A DNA stretch of 36,680 nt from an uncultured Deferribacteraceae bacterium (GTDB taxonomy: Bacteria; Chrysiogenota; Deferribacteres; CAMZNJ01): assembly GCA_947313825.1 (NCBI GenBank), contig CAMZNJ010000038.1, forward strand, positions 1 to 36,680, read 5' to 3'. A program made the translations under genes and the position numbers. The notes below the pieces were generated by a model. The model was not told the DNA's origin, did not search any database, and saw only the letters and a list, made by a program, of their open reading frames with translations. Positions within the stretch are counted from its first letter, which is position 1; each line of letters opens with the position of its first letter. Positions 16,818 to 26,425 of the stretch are shown here, piece after piece.

Positions 16818-18323
16818 TTATGCCTCTTTGATATTGATGATTAGTTGGCTATTTTTGCCGCTGACAGTTACGTCCACGTCGTGTCGGAAAATTATTGTGA
16901 GTGTTGTTTGTCCGTAGAGTGTTCCGAAAGCGGTAAGGTCGATGTAGTTGTTGAGGAAGAGTTGCGGGTTTGTGATGCTGTCTGACAGGTCGATTTTGTT
17001 GCTTAGTCTGATGAATAGTTGTCGTCCCACCATGTGTGTATCGATGGAGATTGGTGCACTCATTGTGTATGTTAGTGTGATGCCGTTGTTTGTTACTTCC
17101 ATGTTGCTGTTGACAACGCTGACAGTGGTTGCCATATTTTTGATTAGGTTTGGTGCGTTGTTGTCGAAGATGAATAACGAGTTGCCGACTTGTTTTATTT
17201 GTAGTTGTACCTGTTTGTGAGTGTCGATGACGAGTGAGAGAGTGGTTGTGCTGTTTGTGATGCTTCTTAGTGGTGTTACGGCTGAGATGGTGGCGTTGTT
17301 TGACATGCTTAGTATGTTGATGGGGTTGTCGATGAAGGTGATGTTTCGGAGTTCGAGTCGGTATTTGAGTGCGTTGAGGCGTTTGAGTGCGTATTGTGGC
17401 ATGCCGTCGAGTTTGACTTGCAGTACGCCTGAGGGTAGTAGTGAAACGTATTGTATGCCTGTTCCGTGGGTTATTTTTGATGGTGGTAGGAATTGGTGTA
17501 GGTTGAGTTCTTGTGGTGTGGGCATTGTGGTGTTGAGTAGGTTGGAGCTGTATGTTGGTGGTAGGATATCCGCACTTTGGAAGCGTCCTATTGCGATGTT
17601 TAGCCAGTATTTCCCTTGGGTTATCTCCACGGGGGCACCTTTTGCGTATGTTAGGGTAAGTTTGCCTGATGCGGTACGCGGGATATTTTTTGTTTGTAGA
17701 GAGATGTTTGTTACGATGGCTGTGTTGTAGTTTGGTGCGCCGTATATTTTTGGTATGTCTTGGGAGTAGAATAGTAGTTCGATGGTGTGGTTTTGTTTAT
17801 CGTGGTTGTAGATGGTGTAGTCGTTTTCCCCTTTGAGGTGTGTTTTGACGAATACGGCGTCGAGTCCGAGGCTGTAGATTTTGCTGTAGGTTTGGTTGTT
17901 GTTTGGGAGTAGGTCGTCGCCGTAATTTAGGTGTGTTGATCCGTTGTAGATGTTGAAAGTTCCGTTGAGAGTGCCCCATTCTTTGGCGATTTTGGCGAGT
18001 TTGCGTGATCTGCGGTCAGTTGTGAGTATGTATGGTAGAGTGTTGTTGAGGGGTATGACGGTGTTGGCTGATGTGCCATAGCGGTACAGGTTGAAGAGTT
18101 TGTCCCCTTCGGCTAGGGTTATTTTGGGTTTGGTTAGTCTTGCGTGAAAGGTGTCGGTATCGGTGGAGTAGAATATTCCGCCTGCTTGTGCTGCTAAGGT
18201 GGTGTTGCTCCAAGTTAGTGTGAGGATAGGTGCGAGCAGGAGTGTCAGCAGGAGCATGGGTGCGAGTGTTGCGTAGTTGCGTACGTTGTGGCTGACGTAT
18301 TTCGGCAAGTTTTTTCGTTTCAT
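16818..18323 (-). CDS. Exported AMIN-domain-like protein (type IV pilus/secretin-associated type?)
   Basis: Signal peptide from ATG at 18321-18323; repeated beta-rich segments such as ISIDTHMVGRQLFIRLSNKIDLSD...QTTLTIIFRHDVDVTVSGKNSQLIINIKEA. The track start 18551 lies inside pilM, so I trimmed it. Confidence 0.6.
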   Translation of the reverse strand: MKRKNLPKYVSHNVRNYATLAPMLLLTLLLAPILTLTWSNTTLAAQAGGIFYSTDTDTFHARLTKPKITLAEGDKLFNLYRYGTSANTVIPLNNTLPYILTTDRRSRKLAKIAKEWGTLNGTFNIYNGSTHLNYGDDLLPNNNQTYSKIYSLGLDAVFVKTHLKGENDYTIYNHDKQNHTIELLFYSQDIPKIYGAPNYNTAIVTNISLQTKNIPRTASGKLTLTYAKGAPVEITQGKYWLNIAIGRFQSADILPPTYSSNLLNTTMPTPQELNLHQFLPPSKITHGTGIQYVSLLPSGVLQVKLDGMPQYALKRLNALKYRLELRNITFIDNPINILSMSNNATISAVTPLRSITNSTTTLSLVIDTHKQVQLQIKQVGNSLFIFDNNAPNLIKNMATTVSVVNSNMEVTNNGITLTYTMSAPISIDTHMVGRQLFIRLSNKIDLSDSITNPQLFLNNYIDLTAFGTLYGQTTLTIIFRHDVDVTVSGKNSQLIINIKEA

Positions 18324-18381
18324 TATTCCCTTCAGTTTTGTGTTGTGATTGTGGTTGTGTTTGGTTGTGTTGCTGTTATTG

Positions 18382-19449
18382 TTATTGTGTGAATTTTTTG
18401 AGTGCAAGCCCCAGTGATACGTCGAAGATATTGGAGTTGTACCCATCGGGGATGGACATTTTGGGTATGCCGGGGATGGGGTCAAACATTTCCACATGGA
18501 TGTCCATTTTGTCGTTGACACTACTTGCCATGTTGATGTCGGTGCTGGCACGTCCTGTGAGTAGTGCTAGTTTCACGTTGGTTTTGTTCCCTTTTTCGCG
18601 ATTATTGTGCAGTAATATGACTTTGGCGAGGTCTTTTGCGAAAGAGGCGAAGAATTGTTCTTTGAGGGCGTCGATATTTTCCACCTCTTCTTCTATGACG
18701 TTGCTGTTGACTTGTGCCATGATTGCTTCTTCGGGTGTGAGGTCGATTTCATCGCAAAGGGAGCTGGTGAGCATGCCGCCTCCAAAGTCTGTTGTGAGTG
18801 TTAGGAGTAGTTTGTGGTTTTGCACAAAGGCGTATGTGGTGGTTGCTTGCCCGATGCATGCGATAACGGTGCTGTGGTTGCCACGGGAGGAGAAGTCGGA
18901 ACGGCTTTTGATGGTGCTGTTGGTGGAGTATCCCAGTGAGTAGAGGCGTGCGAGAGCCATGGATTCGGGTTCGACGGAGGCAACATTTAGTTTGGCGGCG
19001 GTGAGGATGGCGATACTGTTGATGATGGATTCTTTTCGTGCTGAGAATAGTGTTATTTCTGAGTGTTTACGATCGTACGGTTCGTTGCTGATGGTGTATT
19101 CGTGTATGTATTCGTCTCCTCTGAAGGGTGAGTATTGCCAGATGTCCCACAGCAAGGTTTCTTGTAACTCTTTTTTGCTACGTGCGGGCAGGATAATTCG
19201 TTTTGCGGCAACATGTTTCCCTTTGACAGATCCATAGGCGTCATCCCCTTGTGCATCCATGCTTTGGATAGCGTTTGTTATGAGGTTGGTGATGTATTCA
19301 AAGTGTCCGTCCTCTTCGTCTACCATGATGTTTATGTCCAAGGGGATGCTAAAAAAGCGGGTGATGGTCGCACTGCGACGACCGATGGATATTTCGGTCA
19401 TTTTGATGGAAGATGTTCCGATATCAAATCCGATAGCTGTTGTTGCCAC
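18382..19449 (-). CDS. PilM-like actin-fold ATPase (type IV pilus assembly)
   Basis: AIGFDIGTSSIKMTEIS... N-terminal phosphate-loop motif; ILPARSKKELQETLLWDIWQYSPF...; FGGGMLTSSLCDEIDLTPEEA; LALLTGRAS; LGLALKKF. Confidence 0.8.
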   Translation of the reverse strand: MATTAIGFDIGTSSIKMTEISIGRRSATITRFFSIPLDINIMVDEEDGHFEYITNLITNAIQSMDAQGDDAYGSVKGKHVAAKRIILPARSKKELQETLLWDIWQYSPFRGDEYIHEYTISNEPYDRKHSEITLFSARKESIINSIAILTAAKLNVASVEPESMALARLYSLGYSTNSTIKSRSDFSSRGNHSTVIACIGQATTTYAFVQNHKLLLTLTTDFGGGMLTSSLCDEIDLTPEEAIMAQVNSNVIEEEVENIDALKEQFFASFAKDLAKVILLHNNREKGNKTNVKLALLTGRASTDINMASSVNDKMDIHVEMFDPIPGIPKMSIPDGYNSNIFDVSLGLALKKFTQ

Positions 19450-19504
19450 TAGTTCACCACCCTAAAGTTTTGTATGTTTGCGAGAATGTGTAGCTACGTA
19501 CTCC

Positions 19505-20914
19505 TTACGACGATAAGTATTCGTCCATGGAAACGGCGGCACGTCGACCAGCAGCACCAGCCTTGGACACCAAGGCACCATGGTAGGCGATGTCGCCGGC
19601 ACCGAATACGTTGTTCATTGATGTGCGGAAGTTTTCATCCGTTTGCAGTTCGCCGTATTTTCCGGGTGCAAGGTTAAGCTGAGTGATGTATTCGGGATCA
19701 ACCTTGAAGCCTAGTGAGGTGATAACGTAGTCCATGTCTTCTTGGATGTATGTGCCTGTGCCGACAGGTGAGCGTCGTCCCGATTCGTCTTCTTCGCCGA
19801 GCTCCATGACTTCAAGTTTGACAGATTGCAGTACGCCGTCGTTGCCTAGGAATTCCACGGGGTTGACAAGTTCGCGGAAGGTAATCCCCTCCTCTTTGAT
19901 GGAGTCTATTTCTGCCTCAGAGGCTGGTGCTTCAGCAAGGGTGCGTCGGTAGTAGATAGATACGGATTTGGCACCGAGGCGAATGAGTGAGCGACTAGTG
20001 TCCATGGCAGTGTCGCCAGCACCGATAACAGCCGTATCTTTCCCTTTGAATTGTGCGGCAAATGGTGATGCAGCGAGGGTTTCGAACGAGGTGAACGTGT
20101 TGTACTCTTCGAGGTGGTCGATGGCAGACAGAACGCCACTGAGCTCCTCACCTTTTGCACGAGATGAGAGGGGGAGGGAGGTGCCTGTGGCAATGAGTAC
20201 GCCGTCGTAATCGTTGGCAAGGTCTTCTAGTTGAACATCGACGCCGAGGGTGGTGTTGCCTTGAAACTCAAAGCGGTCAAAACTTTCCAACCGAGCAACT
20301 TCGTGGTTTACGGCGTGGCGTGGTAGTCGGAATGGTGGTAAGCCGTATTCGAGTAGTCCGCCGAGTTTTTCATGGCGATCCATGAGGTTGACGCTGTACC
20401 CTAGCTCGAGTAGTCGGCTGGAGGCACACATACCCGCAGGACCAGCACCAACGATGGCGACACGTTTGTTGTTGTTGGGTGCAGTGGCACTCTTGGTAAG
20501 GGATTTCTGTTGCTCATATTCGGTGATAAACGATTCAACGGCACCGATATTGAGTGGTCGCGATGTTTTCTTCAATATGCATGAGCCTTCGCAAACTTCA
20601 TCATGGGGGCAGACGCGGGAGCATACGGATGCCATGGCTGAGGTGCGTCGTAAAACTTCGCTTGCCTTGTCCAAGTCCCCTTCAACGACGGCGGTTAGGA
20701 AGCCGGGGATATCGTTGGAAAAGGGGCAACCTTGGGTGCATTTGGGGTTTTTGCAAAGTAGGCACCTGCTTGCCTCTAGCTGTGCCTCTTCAAGGGTGAA
20801 CTCAACAACAGTTGGCGAGTTGGACTTGATTCGGGGCTCCACAGGGGTGCGTTGTCTGTCGGTACGTTCGATTTTCATCCGTTCTCTCATAGGTAAGAAT
20901 TCCATGGGTATCAA
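19505..20914 (-). CDS. GltD-like NAD(P)-dependent oxidoreductase (glutamate synthase small subunit / NfnB-like)
   Basis: CLLCKNPKCTQGCPFSNDIPGFL; CSRVCPHDEVCEGSC; VAIVGAGPAGMCAS; AVIGAGDTAMDTSRSLIRLGAKSV; VFGAGDIAYHGALVSKAGAAGRRAA. Confidence 0.93.
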   Translation of the reverse strand: MIPMEFLPMRERMKIERTDRQRTPVEPRIKSNSPTVVEFTLEEAQLEASRCLLCKNPKCTQGCPFSNDIPGFLTAVVEGDLDKASEVLRRTSAMASVCSRVCPHDEVCEGSCILKKTSRPLNIGAVESFITEYEQQKSLTKSATAPNNNKRVAIVGAGPAGMCASSRLLELGYSVNLMDRHEKLGGLLEYGLPPFRLPRHAVNHEVARLESFDRFEFQGNTTLGVDVQLEDLANDYDGVLIATGTSLPLSSRAKGEELSGVLSAIDHLEEYNTFTSFETLAASPFAAQFKGKDTAVIGAGDTAMDTSRSLIRLGAKSVSIYYRRTLAEAPASEAEIDSIKEEGITFRELVNPVEFLGNDGVLQSVKLEVMELGEEDESGRRSPVGTGTYIQEDMDYVITSLGFKVDPEYITQLNLAPGKYGELQTDENFRTSMNNVFGAGDIAYHGALVSKAGAAGRRAAVSMDEYLSS

Positions 20915-21030
20915 CTCCTGAGTGATGCAACCTTGGGCGAAAGGGATTATTGCTGTATCTTATTTGTTCCCCTAAGGTTGTACGTTTTTTGAATAATTAT
21001 TCTGCTTCTATTTTATGGTTATTCGGCATG

Positions 21031-22119
21031 TTAGTCCAAGTATTTTAACGAATTAACTAATTTTTTACGACAGCGGTAGTTGCCCCCTTCGTATTGGCAG
21101 AGGATTGAGGCGGTTTCAAAATTGGCAACAGCTTGGGTGTAGGTTGGTAGCCACAACAAGGACAGGTCAAGTTTGTGGAATGTGCCGTAGTTGGATCGTG
21201 ATTCTGTTGCGAGTAGGTACTCTTTCACACCATCGTTGTTGAAGTCGGATACAGCGAGGATGCTGATGTTGGTTTCGCGACCTTTGTAGGTGAATGCGAG
21301 GGTGTCTTTCGTGGGTGTTGTGGTGGGAATGTTTTGGGTATTGTTGGGGGAGGTGAAGTTGATGAGTCCTTGGATGTAGTATGTAAACAGGGTTTCGTTG
21401 TTGTTGGCGTCATCCATGAGGGTGCGACGTTCTGCCACTGTGAGGGGTGGGATGATGGTTACGGGGATGAAGTGGAGTGCTTCGAGGGTGAATTGTGGGA
21501 AAATGGGGACACTCCCCTGTTGAGCGAGGGTTGCTGCTCCGAGGGTTTTGCAAATGCGTGCGTACTGGTAGTAGGTATTGAGGTTGGCACGGGATCTTGG
21601 GCGGAACCCCTCCTGAGTGCTCATCAAAAAACCTTCACAGGTGGACACTTCGCGATTGCTGTTGTCTACAATGGAGGTTAGTTGTAGTGGTGGGATGGAG
21701 GTGTTGTCGTGTTCGAGTAGGGTGCTGCTTAAGTATTGCGAGGCAAGTTGAGGGGAAAGGCAACCGCCAGCATACCTGCCGATGAGGATGCTCCTGTCGG
21801 GTGAAGAGTTTTCAGGGGTGGGCGTTGGCGTATTTCTCACACCTGCCACAGGTTGCGGAATTCGTGGCACTGGGGGGGACAGGCGTACGTTGATTTGCAA
21901 GTACACAGGGCATTTGTATGTGTTGCTAGGCACGAAGATGGGGCTACTAGTGGCATAGCTAGTGGCGTTAGTTCCCGCTTGGGGCAGGGCTTGCAAGGGT
22001 AATGGAGTCGCACCGAGGAGCATGGCACCAACAAGGAGCGTTAGGGCGATGAGGCAGACGCGGTATGCTATGTTGGGCAAAAGCGATAAATGTTGGGTGC
22101 GTAAATATAGACGGTGCAT
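21031..22119 (-). CDS. Exported uncharacterised protein with a DxNxDGxxE-type (FG-GAP/EF-hand-like) motif
   Basis: Hydrophobic N-terminus VCLIALTLLVGAMLLGATPLPLQALPQ; VSDFNNDGVKEYLLATESR near the C-terminus. Confidence 0.7.
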   Translation of the reverse strand: MHRLYLRTQHLSLLPNIAYRVCLIALTLLVGAMLLGATPLPLQALPQAGTNATSYATSSPIFVPSNTYKCPVYLQINVRLSPPVPRIPQPVAGVRNTPTPTPENSSPDRSILIGRYAGGCLSPQLASQYLSSTLLEHDNTSIPPLQLTSIVDNSNREVSTCEGFLMSTQEGFRPRSRANLNTYYQYARICKTLGAATLAQQGSVPIFPQFTLEALHFIPVTIIPPLTVAERRTLMDDANNNETLFTYYIQGLINFTSPNNTQNIPTTTPTKDTLAFTYKGRETNISILAVSDFNNDGVKEYLLATESRSNYGTFHKLDLSLLWLPTYTQAVANFETASILCQYEGGNYRCRKKLVNSLKYLD

Positions 22120-22318
22120 AATACATTATTCTACAAAATACAACGCAAGATGTAAACACAGTTTTTACTTTACTTAAATTTACGCGAAAGATATAATATA
22201 AGGCTAGGCACCTTACTTTATGAAAAATAAATGGTACTGTAATGGGGAAGAGGCACGGTGAAAACTTAGCACAAATTTAGCACAAAAGATAGTACGAACA
22301 AGGGTAGCGGTGTAAGCT

Positions 22319-23734
22319 ATGAATAAGGTAACGAACAAAAAGTCCGCAAATGGGGGTGGAAAGCGTCGGGGCAACAAGAGCAAGGTGGGGGCAGTTTCAA
22401 GGGAAAAGCTGATGCGGGACGTACCAGTGGGGAAGGCATTGATGGTGCTCGGTGTTCCGTCGGTGTTGGCAATGGTTGTGGAAGGCTTAAACATGGCAGT
22501 TGACAAGTTTTACCTCGGCAAGCTTGGGTCTGTTGAGATTGCTGCTTCAAACCTGTTCAGCATCCTGTTTATGCTTGGGTTCGGCTTGGTGAGCGTGTTT
22601 ATGTTCGGTTCTTCGTCCTACTTCACGTATGTGCTCGGTATCAACAAAACACGTGCGAGTTCGGTGCGACTCAATGGAATTGTGTTCATGGTTGTTGTTG
22701 GTATCGCCTACTCTCTGCTTGGCTTTGCCTTGTTTGAGCCATGGGTATCGCTTTTCACACCTGATGCTGATCTCTACAATGCGACGAAGTCTTACACTTA
22801 CGCTATGCTTGCTGGTTTGCCTATTCTTTATTTGTTTATCGGCATGAGCATGTTTGTGAAGGGTGAGGGTGCTGTTAATGTTGTAACGTTTTCCCTCGTT
22901 GCGTCTGTGTTGTTGAATATTATTTTGACGCCTATTATGATGTTTGTTTTTGGTTGGGGCATTGTTGGTGCTGCGTTGGGCACAGTTATGTCAAACACCT
23001 TGGCCATCTTGGGTATGGTTGCTTTTTATGTGTTTGGTGGATCCATGGTTGGTCTTCGTTCTCGTATTTCGTGGAATAAGAAGTTTATTCGTGAGTCGTT
23101 TCGTCGTGGTTTTCCTGAGTTTTCTGGTGGGATGTTGGAGGGTGTGGTTATTGGAATCGGGTTGGTATTTGCGTCGACTTACGGTGGTGATCTGATAGCG
23201 TCTTACGGTCTTTTTCTGTCCATAGCAATGCTTCCCATGTTTATTATTTGGGGGTTTTCCCATGCAGTACGTATCCTTTTGAGTTATAACCTTGGTACGC
23301 GTAATTTTGTTAGGGTTCGGTCGACTATTCGGTTTGCGACTATTTTCATTGGTTTGATTGGTTTGTCGATATTCACTATGTTTATGATTTTTCCATATCA
23401 GATTGTTGAGTTTTTCGTTATGGATGCTGATGTTGTTGATCTTGTGGGTGGGTCTTTGCGAATAGCATCGCCTATTTTTCTTTTGATGGGTTTTATAGAT
23501 TTGTATATTAATTATTTAGTTGCGTTGGGTCGAGGTGTTTTGGGTGGTAGTATCCAGATGGTCAAGGTAGTTGTTCAGGTACCGTTGTTGTTTATCGCTT
23601 TGGAGTTGGCGTCTCCCATGGGTATAATCCTCGTGATGCCGGTTGCGGAATCGGTATTTATTATTTTGGGTTTTGTGATGATGTTTTCCGAGAAAACATT
23701 CTTGCAGTATTTATTTGGTAAAAATATTTGTTGA
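22319..23734 (+). CDS. MATE family efflux transporter (copy 1)
   Basis: ALMVLGVPSVLAMVVEGLNMAVDKFYLGKLGSVEIAASNLFS; 12-TM-like hydrophobic pattern; RRGFPEFSGGMLEGVVIGIG. Confidence 0.92.
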   Translation: MNKVTNKKSANGGGKRRGNKSKVGAVSREKLMRDVPVGKALMVLGVPSVLAMVVEGLNMAVDKFYLGKLGSVEIAASNLFSILFMLGFGLVSVFMFGSSSYFTYVLGINKTRASSVRLNGIVFMVVVGIAYSLLGFALFEPWVSLFTPDADLYNATKSYTYAMLAGLPILYLFIGMSMFVKGEGAVNVVTFSLVASVLLNIILTPIMMFVFGWGIVGAALGTVMSNTLAILGMVAFYVFGGSMVGLRSRISWNKKFIRESFRRGFPEFSGGMLEGVVIGIGLVFASTYGGDLIASYGLFLSIAMLPMFIIWGFSHAVRILLSYNLGTRNFVRVRSTIRFATIFIGLIGLSIFTMFMIFPYQIVEFFVMDADVVDLVGGSLRIASPIFLLMGFIDLYINYLVALGRGVLGGSIQMVKVVVQVPLLFIALELASPMGIILVMPVAESVFIILGFVMMFSEKTFLQYLFGKNIC

Positions 23735-23759
23735 CAAAAATTAGGTGTTGTGTTAAGTT
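23731..23759 (+). promoter_or_regulatory. Promoter for the second MATE gene (TTGACA-17-TAAGTT), overlapping the first gene's stop codon
   Basis: TTGACA 23731-23736 contains the TGA stop at 23732-23734; TAAGTT 23754-23759. Confidence 0.5.
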
Positions 23760-23798
23760 ATGTTCTTTGAAGACAAATTGTAACAAAGGAGTGTTTGT

Positions 23799-25217
23799 AT
23801 GGATCAGAGCATAGCAATTGGGGGTGAAAATCGGGTAGGTGGTAAAGGGGGACTGCTTCGCGAGTCTGTATTGCGAGATGATCACATTGTTAAGGCGTTG
23901 CTATCTATTGGCATCCCCTTAGTAATCGCCATGGTGCTGGAAGGCTCCAACATGATGGTGGACAGGCACTTTCTGGGCAGATTGGGGACGGTTGAGATTG
24001 CTGCTTCAAGCCTCTTCGCTATTCCGTTTGTGCTTGGGTTTGGCTTGATGAGCATGTTTATGTATGGTTCATCGGCATACTTCACCTACATACTTGGTGT
24101 TGATAAGAAACGTGCAAGTTCGGTACGTGTTAGCGGTATTACGTTTTTATTTAGTGTGGGTGTTTTGTACTCCCTGCTGGTGTTTGTTTTCTTTAACTCA
24201 TGGATATCTATTTATTCACCAGAGGCTGCCCTTTATGAAGCTTCAAAACGCTACATATACACAATGCTTATCGGTTTGCCCATTATCTACTTGTTTGTTG
24301 GTATGAGTATGTTTGTCAAGGGTGAAGGGGCTGCCATTGTTGTACTGCTTTCCCTTGTTGCGTCGGTGGCGTTGAATATTATTTTGACGCCTATTATGAT
24401 GTTTACTTTTGATTGGGGCATTGTTGGTGCGGCATTGGGCACAGTTATGGCAAACACCATAGCCATCTTAGGTATGATGACTTTTTATATGCTTGGTAAG
24501 TCCATGGTTCCGATTCGTTCCATCTTCGCATTTGACAGGAAGTTTGCCAAAGAGTCGTTTCGTCGTGGTTTTCCTGAGTCTTATGCAGGTATGCTTGAGA
24601 GTGTGGCTATGGGTATCGGATTGGTATTTGCGGCAGTTTATGGCGATGCTCTTGTTGCATCGTACGGTCTTTTCCTATCAATTATTATTTTACCCATGTT
24701 TATTGTTTGGGGGTTTGCACACTCTGCACGCGTTTTGTTGAACTACAATATTGGTGTGGGGAACTTTGATAGGGTTCGTTCCACTGTCCGTGTAGCAACT
24801 ATTGTTACTGGTTTGATTGGTTTGGGAATATTCACTATGTTTATGGTATTCCCTTATCAGATCATTGAGTTTTTCATTAAAGATGAGGAAGTTGTGTCGT
24901 TTGTGGCTCGTGCATTGAGGCTTACTGCACCTATGTTCCTCTTCATGGGGTTCATCGATTTGTATATCAACTACTTAGTTGCGTTGGGTCGTGGTGTTCT
25001 GGGTGGTAGTATCCAGATGATAAAAATATTTGTGCAGGTTCCAGTGCTATTTTTGGCATATAATATGGGCTCACCAATGTTAATAATACTATCGGTGCCC
25101 ATATCTGAAGCGGCGTTTATTCTTTTGGGGATTGTATTGATGCTTTCCGAGAAAACATTCTTGCAACGTTTACTTGGCAGGGAAGTAGCAGGAGAATCAG
25201 CAATAAAGCAGCAATAA
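23799..25217 (+). CDS. MATE family efflux transporter (copy 2, paralogue of preceding gene)
   Basis: ALLSIGIPLVIAMVLEGSNMMVDRHFLGRLGTVEIAASSLFA; closely parallel to copy 1 along its length. Confidence 0.92.
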   Translation: MDQSIAIGGENRVGGKGGLLRESVLRDDHIVKALLSIGIPLVIAMVLEGSNMMVDRHFLGRLGTVEIAASSLFAIPFVLGFGLMSMFMYGSSAYFTYILGVDKKRASSVRVSGITFLFSVGVLYSLLVFVFFNSWISIYSPEAALYEASKRYIYTMLIGLPIIYLFVGMSMFVKGEGAAIVVLLSLVASVALNIILTPIMMFTFDWGIVGAALGTVMANTIAILGMMTFYMLGKSMVPIRSIFAFDRKFAKESFRRGFPESYAGMLESVAMGIGLVFAAVYGDALVASYGLFLSIIILPMFIVWGFAHSARVLLNYNIGVGNFDRVRSTVRVATIVTGLIGLGIFTMFMVFPYQIIEFFIKDEEVVSFVARALRLTAPMFLFMGFIDLYINYLVALGRGVLGGSIQMIKIFVQVPVLFLAYNMGSPMLIILSVPISEAAFILLGIVLMLSEKTFLQRLLGREVAGESAIKQQ

Positions 25218-25230
25218 AGCAACAATAAAG
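25198..25230 (+). repeat. 11-bp x 3 tandem repeat spanning the stop codon of MATE copy 2
   Basis: cagcaataaag / cagcaataaag / caacaataaag; TAA stop 25215-25217 lies in unit 2. Confidence 0.93.
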
Positions 25231-25249
25231 TAGGGGGCGACGGACTCAG

Positions 25250-26218
25250 GTGGAAACAGAAATGGTGGCAACAACAAAGAGCAACCAACAACCGAAACGT
25301 AAAGCTTGCGTAGTGGCATACGATGGCGACAGAACAGTATTTAACGGGTGGCAAAGCCAATCCATACACCAAAGCCCAAGAACAACTGTCGCCGATACCA
25401 TCACCAACGCCCTCAACACCATCTACAAAGGGAAAATTAAAATTATGGGGTCGGGACGTACCGACGCGGGTGTTCATGCACTCGGACAGGTATTCCACTT
25501 CGACCCCATAAACTACCATATCCAGCCAGAAGCACTCACAAAAGCACTAAACACAAAACTGCCGCCAACCATTCGCATACTCAAAACAGTGGACGTGGAC
25601 GACAACTTTCACGCCTCAAGAAGTGCAACATCAAAAACATACAAATACCGACTAATCAACTCACAATCATACAACGACGCCTCCCCTTTTAACTACCGAT
25701 ACGCTTGGCATTACCCGCTCAAAACCATGCTCCCAAAAAGACACCAAAATGACGGACAACCACAAAATGAACGGTACTTAGTCCTCAACAGACTCAACAA
25801 AATACTAGCACTGTACGAAGGTGAAAAGGATTACGCGTCGTTCTGTGCCTCAAGAAGCCTCAAAAAAGACACGAACCGTACAATAATCAAGGCACATGCG
25901 GTTCTGTTGAAAAATAGTTACGACCATGGAGCAGAAGCAACGACGGAAAACCGACACGAAACACACGAAACACACGAAACACACAACTATGCCATAGACA
26001 TATTCATTACAGGGGAAGGGTTTATGCACAGAATGGTGCGTTCCATGGTGGGGCTGGCAGTGGTCAATCTGAGAAACTACCAAACAGATGAGCAACTAAA
26101 GGCACGAATGGACGAAGTGTTTAGCCAACGAAATAGGGCAAAAGCAGGGTATGGAGCACCACCAAATGGACTGTACCTACACAGTGTGAACTACGCAAAC
26201 AATCCGGAAATGGGCTAG
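25250..26218 (+). CDS. truA: tRNA pseudouridine synthase A
   Basis: VAYDGDRTVFNGWQSQ...IMGSGRTDAGVHALGQVFHFD...YRYAWHYPL...DYASFCASRS...GEGFMHRMVRSMVG; GTG start. Confidence 0.96.
   Translation: METEMVATTKSNQQPKRKACVVAYDGDRTVFNGWQSQSIHQSPRTTVADTITNALNTIYKGKIKIMGSGRTDAGVHALGQVFHFDPINYHIQPEALTKALNTKLPPTIRILKTVDVDDNFHASRSATSKTYKYRLINSQSYNDASPFNYRYAWHYPLKTMLPKRHQNDGQPQNERYLVLNRLNKILALYEGEKDYASFCASRSLKKDTNRTIIKAHAVLLKNSYDHGAEATTENRHETHETHETHNYAIDIFITGEGFMHRMVRSMVGLAVVNLRNYQTDEQLKARMDEVFSQRNRAKAGYGAPPNGLYLHSVNYANNPEMG
25955..25984 (+). repeat. 9-bp x 3 in-frame repeat in truA (HETHETHETH)
   Basis: cacgaaaca repeated three times. Confidence 0.92.
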
Positions 26219-26290
26219 GGTTGTGCCGTTGTGCGTGGGCACAAACGTGGGTCGGTTACGGTCGTGCCATGAGGCTGAGGGGTTGTGCGC

Positions 26291-26425
26291 TTGCACACGC
26301 TTGCACACACCTGCACACACCTACACACGCTTGCACACACCTGCACACGCTTGCACACACCTGCACACGCTTGCACACACGTGCACACGCTTGCACACAC
26401 CTGCACACACCTGCACACACCTGCA
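26291..26425. repeat. 10-bp minisatellite, 13 full units plus partial, (T/C)TGCACAC(A/G)C
   Basis: Thirteen consecutive 10-mers from 26291 to 26420, then CTGCA; ends directly at the mqnA stop (26426-26428). Confidence 0.98.

Noticed and set aside
18382-18551. Extended N-terminus of the AMIN-like ORF starting at 18551
   Set aside because: The first 76 codons overlap pilM in another frame; an ATG with RBS and signal peptide is at 18321-18323.
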